Under the pieces are notes generated by a model, which had not been told where the DNA came from, did not search any database, and saw nothing but the letters and a program-made list of their open reading frames with translations. The translations under genes and the position numbers were made by a program. DNA of 12,120 nt, from positions 1 through 12,120 of the forward strand of contig CAYUXF010000048.1 of assembly GCA_964448755.1 (NCBI GenBank). Direction: 5' to 3'. The stretch comes from CAYUXF01 sp964448755. Lineage in GTDB: Bacteria > Margulisbacteria > Termititenacia > Termititenacales > CAYUXF01. Positions 1 through 7,560 of this stretch are shown in pieces (position 1 is the first letter of the stretch; the number at the start of each line of letters is the position of its first letter).

Positions 1-10
1 GTTTTATGTT

Positions 11-53
11 CCCCTTCTCCGCATTTGCGGGGAAGGGGCTAGGGGATGGGGTC
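11..53. repeat. REP-like hairpin with G-rich tail
   Basis: A 12-base arm (CCCCTTCTCCGC, 11-22) pairs with GCGGGGAAGGGG (27-38) around the loop ATTT, with a single G-T position. It is followed by a G-rich tail (CTAGGGGATGGGGTC, 39-53). Hairpins of this composition with a 'CTAGGGG-TGGGG' tail resemble the dispersed extragenic palindromes seen in many bacterial genomes. No T-tract follows on either strand, so it is not a standard intrinsic terminator. Membership of a dispersed family is inferred, because only one copy is in view. Confidence 0.55.
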
Positions 54-120
54 ATAATAACCTGCCAACTATTTTATTGGCCAGTAGTGAATGTCTCTAT
101 TATAGGTATTATTATAAGCA

Positions 121-148
121 TTAGCGGAGGGGTTAACCCCTCCGCTAA
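121..148. repeat. Perfect 28-base GC-rich palindrome
   Basis: The stretch is perfectly self-complementary: the left half is TTAGCGGAGGGGTT and the right half is its reverse complement. It is followed by eight A residues (147-154) and by a second, AT-only-flanked palindrome (AAAAATCATGATTTTT, 150-165). Without a downstream U-tract on either strand it is a poor terminator, although it could still stop or protect the 3' end of a transcript entering from the left. Its arm CCCCTCCGC resembles the arm of the hairpin at 11-22. It could also be a protein-binding dyad. Confidence 0.6.
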
Positions 149-186
149 AAAAAATCATGATTTTTAAAAACTCAATAAAAGAACCC

Positions 187-215
187 CAGACAATAATATT
201 ATAATAAGATATAAT
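187..215 (+). promoter_or_regulatory. Candidate sigma70-type promoter for lptD
   Basis: A TATAAT box (210-215) lies 17 bases after CAGACA (187-192), which matches four of six positions of TTGACA. Transcription would start near 222-223, only three or four bases before the GTG start of lptD. A second TATAAT (200-205) lacks a convincing -35 partner. The match is by eye, and the AT-rich context lowers the confidence. Confidence 0.45.
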
Positions 216-225
216 TATTTTCATT

Positions 226-2628
226 GTGAGGGGTGTTTTTGGGGGGCTTGTCTCCTTTTTTCTATTGTTATCTTTTATTTTTGCTGTCGAAGAACTGCCG
301 GTCTCGATCAGGGGCGATCATTTATCTTATCAGGGTGCCTTGATCAGCGCTTCCGGCAACGCCTCCATTCTTTACGACAGCTATGAGCTCCGGGCCGAAC
401 AGATCACGATCGATACCGACAACAACCTGATCCACGGCGTTGGCCAGGTCATGATCTATCAGGGCACTTCCAGTCTGGCGGGCGAAGAATTCACCTTCAA
501 TATTAACAATGATCAGTTTGAGCTCAACGGCATCAGCAGTTCTTTTAAACCCGCTCTGGCCCGGCAGGATATTTTTATTGATATTAAGACCGTTAAAAAT
601 TATCCCGGCGGCGCAGAAAACGCCGATATTTTGGCCGGACAGAGAAGCCGTTTAACTACCTGTGATCTGGAACAACCCCATTACTGGGTCAGCGCCCGTG
701 AGTTCATTTATTATCCGCGTAAAAAAGTTGTAGCTTACCACCCCACACTGCACTTCTGGTTTTCGCCTATCCCCTTAGGCTACCTGCCCTACTATGTTTT
801 TTATACCGATCAACGGCGCGTCATTTTAAAACCGCCAATTATTGGCGGCAACAGCACTGAGGGTAATTTTATCAAAACCGAAACCCTCTATTTTATAGAT
901 CAGGATAACGAAGGTTCAGTCTTTATTGATGCCATGTCCATTAAAGGCAATGGCAAAGGTTTTTTACATAAATATAATTATGGCAACCCCGGCTCGATCT
1001 ACTATTACGATGTCCTTGAACAAGATACTAAACCCAAAAGGAACGCCACTATTATTAAATTCCAGCAGGAGTATTCACCATCAATTCACTCTAAATTTTT
1101 ACTCAACCACAATTACCGCAAAACCTATCTCCTGCCGACCGGTTATGATGACCGCCTGGAAGACCGCTTGAGCTACACTTACAGCGACGGCCGCGACCAG
1201 GCTAATTTCAATTACGGCTTTTTAGATAATTATCAGGCCGATTATGAAAAACAAACTTTCAATGGCAGCGGCCGCAGTGAAAAAAACGACACAGTTATTT
1301 CCTGGCAAAAAGATTATAACCGCAAAACAACCGCCCGCTCTGAGGCGCTGAACATTAACAACACCTACCGTTTCAATAACGAATGGACCTACAATGTTAA
1401 TCCGGTCTATAAGAGCAAACAAACCGCGGTCAATGCCGCCGACGAACGGTTAGATCTCTCCATGGACCTGACGCTGACACCGGAAGAGAAAAAAACTTTT
1501 GAGTCGATGCAGATCCACTACAACTGGTATATAGATACCGACAGTGATCGGGTCACTGTCGATACACTGCGCGACGAGTTCGTGGAAAAAGTACCGGAAG
1601 TAACGCTTAAAGCCCACCGGCTCGCTATTTTACCTATTACAGGCAATATAGCGCTCTTACAGCTCGACCCGGTTTTTAAGACCGCCTTTATCCGCGAATC
1701 TAAATATTTTGCCAGTTACAACGCCCGCCGTTTTTTTGAAACAGAAAAATACACCGCCGATCTAAAATTCTGGCAGGAACTGCACAGCCGGCCGCTTTCC
1801 ACTACCTTCCGGCTCGAACGGACCTACACTCAGGTCGGCTACGGCACCGGCGACAGCAATTATCTATTATCCGATAAACCCGCCGCCCGCACCGACCTCT
1901 TTGGTTTTTTGCGCAATTCACTGGAATACGAAGATACCCGCGGCGAAGGGAACTCCCCCTTCTTTTTTGACGCCGTGGAGACCTTTGCCAACCGCACCGG
2001 CACACATAAAGTAGCGCTCTATCACCGCAAAAAATTTGAAGCGCTCTTGACCATGTCCAAAGACCTTAATGACTATACTTATAAAGATGATCTCTATAAT
2101 CTCTTCTGGGACCCGCGCGAAAACAGAACGATCCGTTTTGATCTGAGTTCCGGCAAGAGCCGCTATTCCGGCCTCTACCGCGATCTGGTGGCCGGCTTTT
2201 ACTTAAAACCGCAAGAAAAAACCGCCTTTCGTTTTAATATGATCAAAGATATTAACAACAATCACGAAGAAAATCTTTACGCCGGTAAATTAAAAAGCGC
2301 CGCCAGCGAAGTTAATGTCGCGCTCGGCAAAACTTATGAAGAACTGGGTTTTTGGAACTTCTGGCAGACCGAGTGGAACTTTATTATAAAGAACCAATAC
2401 GATTTCACCACCGAGTATTTTAATTTAGTCTCTTTTGGTCTGGCCAAAGATCTCCATTGCTGGAAAATGCGCTATAATTTCACACCGGTCCGCAAAGAGT
2501 GGTATATTGTTTTTACGTTAAAAGCCTTTCCGCAGGAGCCTTTAAATGTCGGCGGCAACGAAGATACCAATGTAGGCTTCCATGCCTTTGAGGAGACAGT
2601 TAATGCAACTGAAGTTACCAGATATTAA
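226..2628 (+). CDS. lptD: LPS-assembly protein LptD (OstA-like N-domain plus outer-membrane beta-barrel)
   Basis: This is the outer-membrane translocon that inserts lipopolysaccharide into the outer leaflet; in known systems it works with the lipoprotein LptE and the periplasmic Lpt bridge. The 800-residue product begins with a signal peptide (hydrophobic run about 8-20, likely cleavage before VEELP). A periplasmic LptA/OstA-like domain follows at about 25-125. The family signature around C146 and the segment ending YLPYY lead into a long barrel region rich in alternating aromatic and polar residues. The only two cysteines are C146 and C745, positioned like the inter-domain disulfide of E. 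coli LptD. The start is GTG with no Shine-Dalgarno site; a TATAAT box ends ten bases upstream, suggesting a nearly leaderless mRNA. The end overlaps the next gene by 26 bases. The family call is firm; the exact start is less so. Confidence 0.9.
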   Translation: MRGVFGGLVSFFLLLSFIFAVEELPVSIRGDHLSYQGALISASGNASILYDSYELRAEQITIDTDNNLIHGVGQVMIYQGTSSLAGEEFTFNINNDQFELNGISSSFKPALARQDIFIDIKTVKNYPGGAENADILAGQRSRLTTCDLEQPHYWVSAREFIYYPRKKVVAYHPTLHFWFSPIPLGYLPYYVFYTDQRRVILKPPIIGGNSTEGNFIKTETLYFIDQDNEGSVFIDAMSIKGNGKGFLHKYNYGNPGSIYYYDVLEQDTKPKRNATIIKFQQEYSPSIHSKFLLNHNYRKTYLLPTGYDDRLEDRLSYTYSDGRDQANFNYGFLDNYQADYEKQTFNGSGRSEKNDTVISWQKDYNRKTTARSEALNINNTYRFNNEWTYNVNPVYKSKQTAVNAADERLDLSMDLTLTPEEKKTFESMQIHYNWYIDTDSDRVTVDTLRDEFVEKVPEVTLKAHRLAILPITGNIALLQLDPVFKTAFIRESKYFASYNARRFFETEKYTADLKFWQELHSRPLSTTFRLERTYTQVGYGTGDSNYLLSDKPAARTDLFGFLRNSLEYEDTRGEGNSPFFFDAVETFANRTGTHKVALYHRKKFEALLTMSKDLNDYTYKDDLYNLFWDPRENRTIRFDLSSGKSRYSGLYRDLVAGFYLKPQEKTAFRFNMIKDINNNHEENLYAGKLKSAASEVNVALGKTYEELGFWNFWQTEWNFIIKNQYDFTTEYFNLVSFGLAKDLHCWKMRYNFTPVRKEWYIVFTLKAFPQEPLNVGGNEDTNVGFHAFEETVNATEVTRY
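2590..2595 (+). promoter_or_regulatory. Ribosome binding site that decides the lipoprotein start
   Basis: GAGGAG inside the 3' end of lptD lies seven bases before the ATG at 2603. The in-frame ATG at 2582 has no comparable site, so the later start is preferred. It gives a 245-residue protein with a compact lipoprotein signal. Confidence 0.7.
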
Positions 2629-3340
2629 GGCGCTAGCCCTTTTACTACTGATCACGCACAGTCTGCTGTTGTTCAGCGGCTGTGCCCGCACTGTTACAGA
2701 AAAGACCATTGGCGGCAACACCGTAACAGTTAAGGAACTAGAGCTGACCTTTACTTTTAACGGAACGCCCGGTGGTGCCGGCAAAACCTATTATTTAATT
2801 ATCGCCTCCCAGAATATCATGAATGTCATTAACCCTTCGCGGCTAGACCCTTATTTCTTTGCCCCCGGCGAAGAGGGCGAGATCTCCGAAGCCACAGTGA
2901 GAAGCGCTTACAATTTAACTGTAGACCAAGATCTACAGAAAATTTACGATGACTATTTTTCTACCTGGACCAGTTATATAAAATATACCGGCACAGATCA
3001 ATTTCTCTATTATAATGACCCGCACGATCCGGACGGCCCGCCCGTCCCCTATTTAACCTCGGCCAACTACACCGCTTATCCTTATAATCTCTTGAGTTAC
3101 GGCAATCTGGCCGCTGTTGGCAGCAACCAGATCAAGTTCAGGATCGCCGTTCCTTATGATAGTTTTTATATTGACTTTCTGGCTGTCGATAGCACGCGCC
3201 GGGTGCGCGATTCTCTCGATTCTAAAAGGCAGATCGTTTTCAGCAACAATTTAAATTTAACGGAACCGGCTAGCAGCTATGCGCCGAGCGACGGCGGTTT
3301 AGACATTATCTCTTTTACTATTAAAGGTTACGAATACTAG
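2603..3340 (+). CDS. Unrecognised lipoprotein, possible LptD partner
   Basis: The 245-residue product has a lipoprotein signal peptide: a charged start (MQLKLPDIK), a hydrophobic run of leucines, then F-S-G-C with the lipidated cysteine at residue 27. The rest looks secreted and beta-rich, with many Tyr, Asn and Asp residues and no further cysteine. I recognise no domain in it. The gene overlaps lptD by 26 bases and precedes lnt, whose product adds the third acyl chain to lipoproteins, so it is likely translated together with both. LptE, the usual LptD partner, is also a lipoprotein but is generally shorter (roughly 170-200 residues); an LptE-like role is conjecture from position only. A general surface lipoprotein is the alternative. 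Confidence 0.75.
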   Translation: MQLKLPDIKALALLLLITHSLLLFSGCARTVTEKTIGGNTVTVKELELTFTFNGTPGGAGKTYYLIIASQNIMNVINPSRLDPYFFAPGEEGEISEATVRSAYNLTVDQDLQKIYDDYFSTWTSYIKYTGTDQFLYYNDPHDPDGPPVPYLTSANYTAYPYNLLSYGNLAAVGSNQIKFRIAVPYDSFYIDFLAVDSTRRVRDSLDSKRQIVFSNNLNLTEPASSYAPSDGGLDIISFTIKGYEY

Positions 3341-3346
3341 AGGAGG
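3341..3346 (+). promoter_or_regulatory. Strong ribosome binding site of lnt
   Basis: AGGAGG, part of AGGAGGAG (3341-3348), lies six bases before the ATG at 3353. It is the best Shine-Dalgarno sequence in the window and fixes the lnt start. Confidence 0.8.
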
Positions 3347-3352
3347 AGCAAA

Positions 3353-4960
3353 ATGTTCAGCGGCATTTTATTTAGTATTATTTCGGCAATAACCGCCCGG
3401 CTGGCTTTTCCGGAATATAATTTCTATTTACTGGCCTGGGTCGCCCTTGTCCCATTTATTTATGCTTATTTAAAACAGAACTCTTTAAAAAGATCTTTTT
3501 TTATTCTCTTGGCTTTTTCTTTTCTCCATTTTGGCTTAGCCTTTGACTGGCTCCCCTCTTTTTATACCTGGGCGCCGGCCACCGTCATTAATTTAGGCTG
3601 GCTGGCTTATGCCCTTTATAACGGATTATTTTTTTCTTTTATGCTGCTAATTGACAAACATTTAACCGCGCGGCTTTTTAAAAAAAAATCTAGACTTTTA
3701 ATTTACGCCCGGCCGTTTATTTTCTCCTCGCTCTGGCTGATCTTTGACTGGCTCAGATCGCTCTCCGTTTTTGCCAATACTAACGGCAGCCTGGCGCTCT
3801 CGCAGTATCTTTTTATCGACTTTATTCAACTGGCCAAATACTGCGGTTCGCACGGCCTCTCTTTTTTAATAATTTTATTCAATTATTTTCTGGCCGACAC
3901 ACTGCTCAAACTGGAACAACGGCAAAAAAAAGAGCTGAAATATAATTTAGCTTTTTTAGCTTTTTTTATTTTAATGTTCATCGGCCTGCGTTCTTTTGGA
4001 CATATTGAAGGGCACTCTCTGCCGGTCAACGAGATCTTTACGCCCGAGCGGGCCGGCTTCTCACATAAAATAACGGAAAAAGATCTGGCACTGCAGCAGC
4101 AAACACTGGTCTCCACCGCCAACAATCAGCTCTTGATCTCCATCTACCAGCCCAACGTTGTTCAAGAAAAAAAACTCGATCCTTACTGGTATCCTTATAT
4201 TAAAGAACAATATCTCAGTGAGCTCCGCTATTATTATGATCAGGAAAAAAATAAACCGGCGCTGGTAGTTATGCCGGAAACCATTCTGCCGCAATTTTTA
4301 CTCAATAATAAAAATTTTCTCTTTGAGCTCCGCGGCACTACGGAAAGCGATATTATTTTTGGCGTTCCCAGACAAGAAAAAACCAATGAGTATTTTAATT
4401 CCGTCGTCTATTTTGATATCTACGGCAATATTAAAGATTTTCATGATAAAAAATATTTAGTCCCTTTTGGCGAATATCTGCCATTCAAATTTATTTTCAA
4501 ACCTCTTTTTAATAAAATAGGTTATTTAGAAACAGAATACAGCCGCGGGCAAAACAGCCGCCCGCTCCAGGAAAAATATGCCGTCTCCGTTTGCTTTGAG
4601 TCAACGCTGCCCTATCAGCCGCGGACGTTTGTCAAAAACGGCGCCCAGTTAATTTTTGTTCTTACCAACGATGCCTGGTTTAGAGAGACCGCTGTGCCGG
4701 AAATTCATATTGCCAATGCCGTCTTACGCGCCGTAGAAAATGACCGTTATTTAATTCAAGCCGCCAACACAGGTATTTCGGCTTTTATTGATAACCACGG
4801 CCGGATAATTAAAGCCAGCCGCTACGGACAAAAAGCCTGGCTGACCAGACAAGCGGAACTGCGCACTAAGAAAACTCTTTACACTCAATATGGAGAACTT
4901 TTGGTTTTTATCGCAGGGTTATTCTTACTGCTCGTTGGGCTCAGAGCTTATCTGGAATAG
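3353..4960 (+). CDS. lnt: Apolipoprotein N-acyltransferase
   Basis: Lnt is an inner-membrane enzyme that transfers an acyl chain from a phospholipid to the N-terminal cysteine of diacylated lipoproteins. The 535-residue product has an N-terminal block of membrane segments (about residues 1-215) starting with the family-like FPEYNFYLLAWVALVPF stretch. A nitrilase-like catalytic domain follows (about 255-500), and a final membrane segment sits near 510-530. The catalytic triad is visible: E309 in VMPET, K366 before YLVPFGEYLP, and C414 in VCFES. The downstream TNDAWF and RAVENDRY motifs also fit the family. The gap after the lipoprotein gene is 12 bases, with a strong Shine-Dalgarno site. The last 20 bases overlap the convergent GGDEF gene, so no separate terminator follows. 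Confidence 0.95.
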   Translation: MFSGILFSIISAITARLAFPEYNFYLLAWVALVPFIYAYLKQNSLKRSFFILLAFSFLHFGLAFDWLPSFYTWAPATVINLGWLAYALYNGLFFSFMLLIDKHLTARLFKKKSRLLIYARPFIFSSLWLIFDWLRSLSVFANTNGSLALSQYLFIDFIQLAKYCGSHGLSFLIILFNYFLADTLLKLEQRQKKELKYNLAFLAFFILMFIGLRSFGHIEGHSLPVNEIFTPERAGFSHKITEKDLALQQQTLVSTANNQLLISIYQPNVVQEKKLDPYWYPYIKEQYLSELRYYYDQEKNKPALVVMPETILPQFLLNNKNFLFELRGTTESDIIFGVPRQEKTNEYFNSVVYFDIYGNIKDFHDKKYLVPFGEYLPFKFIFKPLFNKIGYLETEYSRGQNSRPLQEKYAVSVCFESTLPYQPRTFVKNGAQLIFVLTNDAWFRETAVPEIHIANAVLRAVENDRYLIQAANTGISAFIDNHGRIIKASRYGQKAWLTRQAELRTKKTLYTQYGELLVFIAGLFLLLVGLRAYLE

Positions 4961-7190
4961 AGCTCTCTGCACTATGTCTCTGTAGACCGGCTTTTTTAAT
5001 AATTTTCTCATTAGTCTTATTATAAACCAGGACTTGATCACGGCCGTTAAGTTTACCGGTATAGAGCGCATCATCAACACGCTGAAAACATTTATCAATA
5101 GTCAATGTGTTATTGCCGGCCGGCTTAGTCAATAAGCCCAGTGTAGCCGTTATGTTAAATTTATATTTTGTCGAAATATATTCTTTATTCTTAATATTCG
5201 CCGCTATTTGTTCCGCTATTTTCAAGGCCTCTTGCTCATCAACACCCGGCAGCACCAGCATGAACTCCTCGCCGCCCCAGCGGGCAAAGATCCTTTTATA
5301 GACCGGCTGACCGATCAATTCTTCGATCTCCTCTAAATTGCCAATATTCTTTTTTAAGATCGCGCTTCTGATCGTGTTGATCATCAACTGTTTTTGATCG
5401 GCAAAATTATCAGACGACAGATTTTCGGTCTGCCACTTGCGCAGAACCTGCTCATAAATATTAGCCTCCAGGATCATATCGATCATTTTTTTCTGGCCGT
5501 AAACACACTCCACCGCGGCGACCGCCTCGGTTAAAGAGTTCAAAACAAGGTCGCCAACTTTGTGCCCATAAGTATCATTGATATTCTTAAAATGGTCGAT
5601 ATCGATCATAATAAAACTGACCGGCTGCGGTGCTTTTTTTAATTCACTAAAGATCTGCGTCAATTGTTTTTCTAAATAAGCCCGATTAAAAATATTAGTT
5701 TTAGCCAGATCCAAATAGACCAGCTGCTCCTGTCTAATAGACTCAATATCTTTTTGCGCTAAAATTCTTTGCTGTTCACAAAAACTTTTTAACGACAAAT
5801 AATTATTTTGCGAAAGCTCATAGATCAGCCCGGAGAGATCCATAAAAAGCCGGTTAAGTATTTTGATCAGCTTCTGATCACTGAACTGTCCAGGATAAAA
5901 ACTCTCTAGATCGACATGCAGTAAATTTCTGATCTTTTCGTTAACTTTTTTATTATGGATCTCCGCCGGCTGCCAGGAATAATAATTAGCGGGGGAAGGA
6001 CGATAGTCATTTAAAAAAATATTCTCGTTGTTCTTTTCTATATAATACATATTTTCCTGTTCATTTTTCTGGTTAGGCGCCAAGATAGTAATAGACCAGC
6101 CCTGCTCTTTAGTATATTTTTCATTTAAAATATCCAGATCGCCGACCGCCCTAAAACTAAATGAAATTTTCTTTAAAAATAAAACATCCATAATGTTCTG
6201 AACGTTATCAAAAAAATAATCGAGTGTCGGTGAAAGCCGCAATTTAATGGTGATCTCCTCCATAATTAGATCGCGAACTATTTTCTCCGTATATAAATTG
6301 GCCCGCGAAACTATATTTCTAATTAAATTATTTTTTCGCTCCAGTTTATCTTGATCTTCTATCTGTTCTAAAAGATCTTTGCCTTTAATAAAATAAATTG
6401 CCACAACTTTATCGCCAATTTTATACGGCATGGCTATTTGACCAATATCTTTGCGGCCGCTCGGGTAACTGACATAGTTCCCTTTAGTCAAAGCCTGCAG
6501 CATAGCGTAATTAGGATTCTCCGGCTGGTCAAAGCCGTTGACCGGACTGCCGTCTTTTTCTAAAAGCTTAGTTGCTTTTTGATATTGCGACCCCTGTTCT
6601 CTCTCGCGGTTAAAAGGATTAGCCGCTTTAACATAAACGCCGTCCTCTTGATAAAAAACCACATAACGGGAAACCGCCGACATTAAAAAATCTTCCGGTG
6701 ATATTTTTTCTTTGAACCCCAGCGCCTCACGCGAAAAAACATAAAAAAAGTTAGCTACCGAAGCCTGGCGGGCCATTTGATATTTAATTTTTTTAGCTTT
6801 GACCTGTAGAATAATATCGCGCAATTTATAACAATAGTCGATCCTGGCCAACGCCAGATCACACTTTATTTTTAAAAAGATTTTCTTCTCTACACTACTC
6901 TGGCTGTTTTTCTCTAATTCCACTAACTGTAAAATGGAATCAGAAATATTTTGTAAATTGATAATGATCTGCTTGATTAACTTAATATTATTGTCTGAAA
7001 AACTGTCGCTCCTGAGCAATTCTTCAAAGACCGAAAGCTCCGTAGAAATAAATTCATCGGCTAAACCATACGTATTGACCAGCTCATCCAGCAAAGAATT
7101 TTTTTTTACCGGGAGATCGTCGGCCATGATCTTTAAATTAAATAAAAACATAACGCTCTTATAATCGACATTCCTGGCAAAATGTTTCAT
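4941..7190 (-). CDS. Cytoplasmic GGDEF-domain protein with GAF-like region (probable diguanylate cyclase)
   Basis: GGDEF domains make cyclic di-GMP from two GTP. This 749-residue protein has no signal peptide or obvious membrane segment. Residues about 25-150 look helical, 165-285 look like a GAF-type sensor fold, and 300-480 are unassigned with a helical end leading into the catalytic domain at about 493-735. Key residues are present: D530 in MIDIDHFKNIND, the active-site GGEEF at 639-643, and the late DDALYTGKLNGRDQV segment. Two oddities stand out. About 67 extra residues (roughly 562-628) separate the GHKVGD helix from GGEEF. The allosteric RxxD site is replaced by V630/R633. The start is uncertain: ATGs at 7190, 7151 and 7127 are in frame and none has a good Shine-Dalgarno site. 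The 3' end overlaps lnt by 20 bases. Confidence 0.88.
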   Translation of the reverse strand: MKHFARNVDYKSVMFLFNLKIMADDLPVKKNSLLDELVNTYGLADEFISTELSVFEELLRSDSFSDNNIKLIKQIIINLQNISDSILQLVELEKNSQSSVEKKIFLKIKCDLALARIDYCYKLRDIILQVKAKKIKYQMARQASVANFFYVFSREALGFKEKISPEDFLMSAVSRYVVFYQEDGVYVKAANPFNREREQGSQYQKATKLLEKDGSPVNGFDQPENPNYAMLQALTKGNYVSYPSGRKDIGQIAMPYKIGDKVVAIYFIKGKDLLEQIEDQDKLERKNNLIRNIVSRANLYTEKIVRDLIMEEITIKLRLSPTLDYFFDNVQNIMDVLFLKKISFSFRAVGDLDILNEKYTKEQGWSITILAPNQKNEQENMYYIEKNNENIFLNDYRPSPANYYSWQPAEIHNKKVNEKIRNLLHVDLESFYPGQFSDQKLIKILNRLFMDLSGLIYELSQNNYLSLKSFCEQQRILAQKDIESIRQEQLVYLDLAKTNIFNRAYLEKQLTQIFSELKKAPQPVSFIMIDIDHFKNINDTYGHKVGDLVLNSLTEAVAAVECVYGQKKMIDMILEANIYEQVLRKWQTENLSSDNFADQKQLMINTIRSAILKKNIGNLEEIEELIGQPVYKRIFARWGGEEFMLVLPGVDEQEALKIAEQIAANIKNKEYISTKYKFNITATLGLLTKPAGNNTLTIDKCFQRVDDALYTGKLNGRDQVLVYNKTNEKIIKKAGLQRHSAESSIPDKL

Positions 7191-7207
7191 TTTTAAAGCA
7201 ATTAGGC

Positions 7208-7240
7208 AAAAAAAAGACCGGCTTTAATGGGCCGGTCTTT
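7208..7240 (-). terminator. Rho-independent terminator of rpmB
   Basis: Read on the minus strand, a ten-base stem (AAAGACCGGC pairing with GCCGGTCTTT, plus-strand arms 7213-7222 and 7231-7240) closes an eight-base loop and runs into eight T residues (complement of A 7208-7215). It lies 27 bases after the rpmB stop codon and 17 bases before the first possible GGDEF start, so it separates the two transcripts. Confidence 0.9.
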
Positions 7241-7267
7241 GGTCTTTATTTGATCTAGTTTAAAGAA

Positions 7268-7492
7268 CTATTTTTTAGCTGCCGCCGGCTGATAATTTCT
7301 TTTTGGGGCCTTAGTTATTTTGCCAGATTTAATACAATTGGTGCAAACACGGATCCGCTTGACCATGCCATTAATAATAACTTTCATGGTTTGTAAGTTA
7401 GGCATCCAGACCGAACGGGTATGTCTATTGGAGTGCGAAACGTTATTACCTGTTACTTTTTGTTTACCGCATATTTCACATTTATAAGCCAT
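7268..7492 (-). CDS. rpmB: 50S ribosomal protein bL28, four-cysteine form
   Basis: This is a 74-residue protein of the large ribosomal subunit. The start MAYKCEICGK, the SHSNRHTRSVWMPNLQ core and the C-terminal VCTNCIKSGKI segment match bL28. C5/C8 and C50/C53 form the two CxxC pairs of the zinc-binding version, as opposed to the cysteine-free paralogue that some bacteria use under zinc shortage. The length is usual for the family. AAGAGG (7501-7506, minus strand) sits eight bases before the ATG. It is a single-gene unit with its own promoter and terminator, divergent from dapA. Confidence 0.96.
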   Translation of the reverse strand: MAYKCEICGKQKVTGNNVSHSNRHTRSVWMPNLQTMKVIINGMVKRIRVCTNCIKSGKITKAPKRNYQPAAAKK

Positions 7493-7500
7493 TTTCAGAA

Positions 7501-7506
7501 CCTCTT
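7501..7506 (-). promoter_or_regulatory. Ribosome binding site of rpmB
   Basis: On the minus strand AAGAGG lies eight bases before the ATG at 7492, a normal Shine-Dalgarno placement. Confidence 0.7.
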
Positions 7507-7531
7507 CTTATTTTATTTTAACAAGGGGGGA

Positions 7532-7560
7532 AATATACCATAATTAGATATTGATGACAA
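7532..7560 (-). promoter_or_regulatory. Sigma70-type promoter of rpmB with extended -10
   Basis: On the minus strand TTGTCA (7560-7555) is followed by a 17-base spacer and TATATT (7537-7532), with TG one base before the -10 (TGGTATATT). Transcription would begin near 7525, giving a leader of about 33 bases. The -35 box overlaps that of the divergent dapA promoter. Confidence 0.7.

Noticed and set aside
77..106. Possible promoter TTGGCC with TATAGG
   Set aside because: Both boxes match poorly, and it would fire into the palindrome rather than directly into a gene; the box pair at 187-215 is better.
121..154. Palindrome as a rho-independent terminator
   Set aside because: The stem is strong, but an A-run, not a T-run, follows on the plus strand, and the minus-strand exit (AATGCTTATAATAA) is not U-rich enough.
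4944..4992. Hairpins around the lnt/GGDEF junction (AGAGCT...AGCTCT and GTCT...AGAC before a T-run)
   Set aside because: Stems are only four to six bases with long or weak loops, not a convincing terminator.
7149..7163. TATAAG six bases before an internal ATG (7151) of the GGDEF gene as evidence for a leaderless start there
   Set aside because: No acceptable -35 element at 15-19 bases and no extended -10; it is kept only as one reason the start is uncertain.
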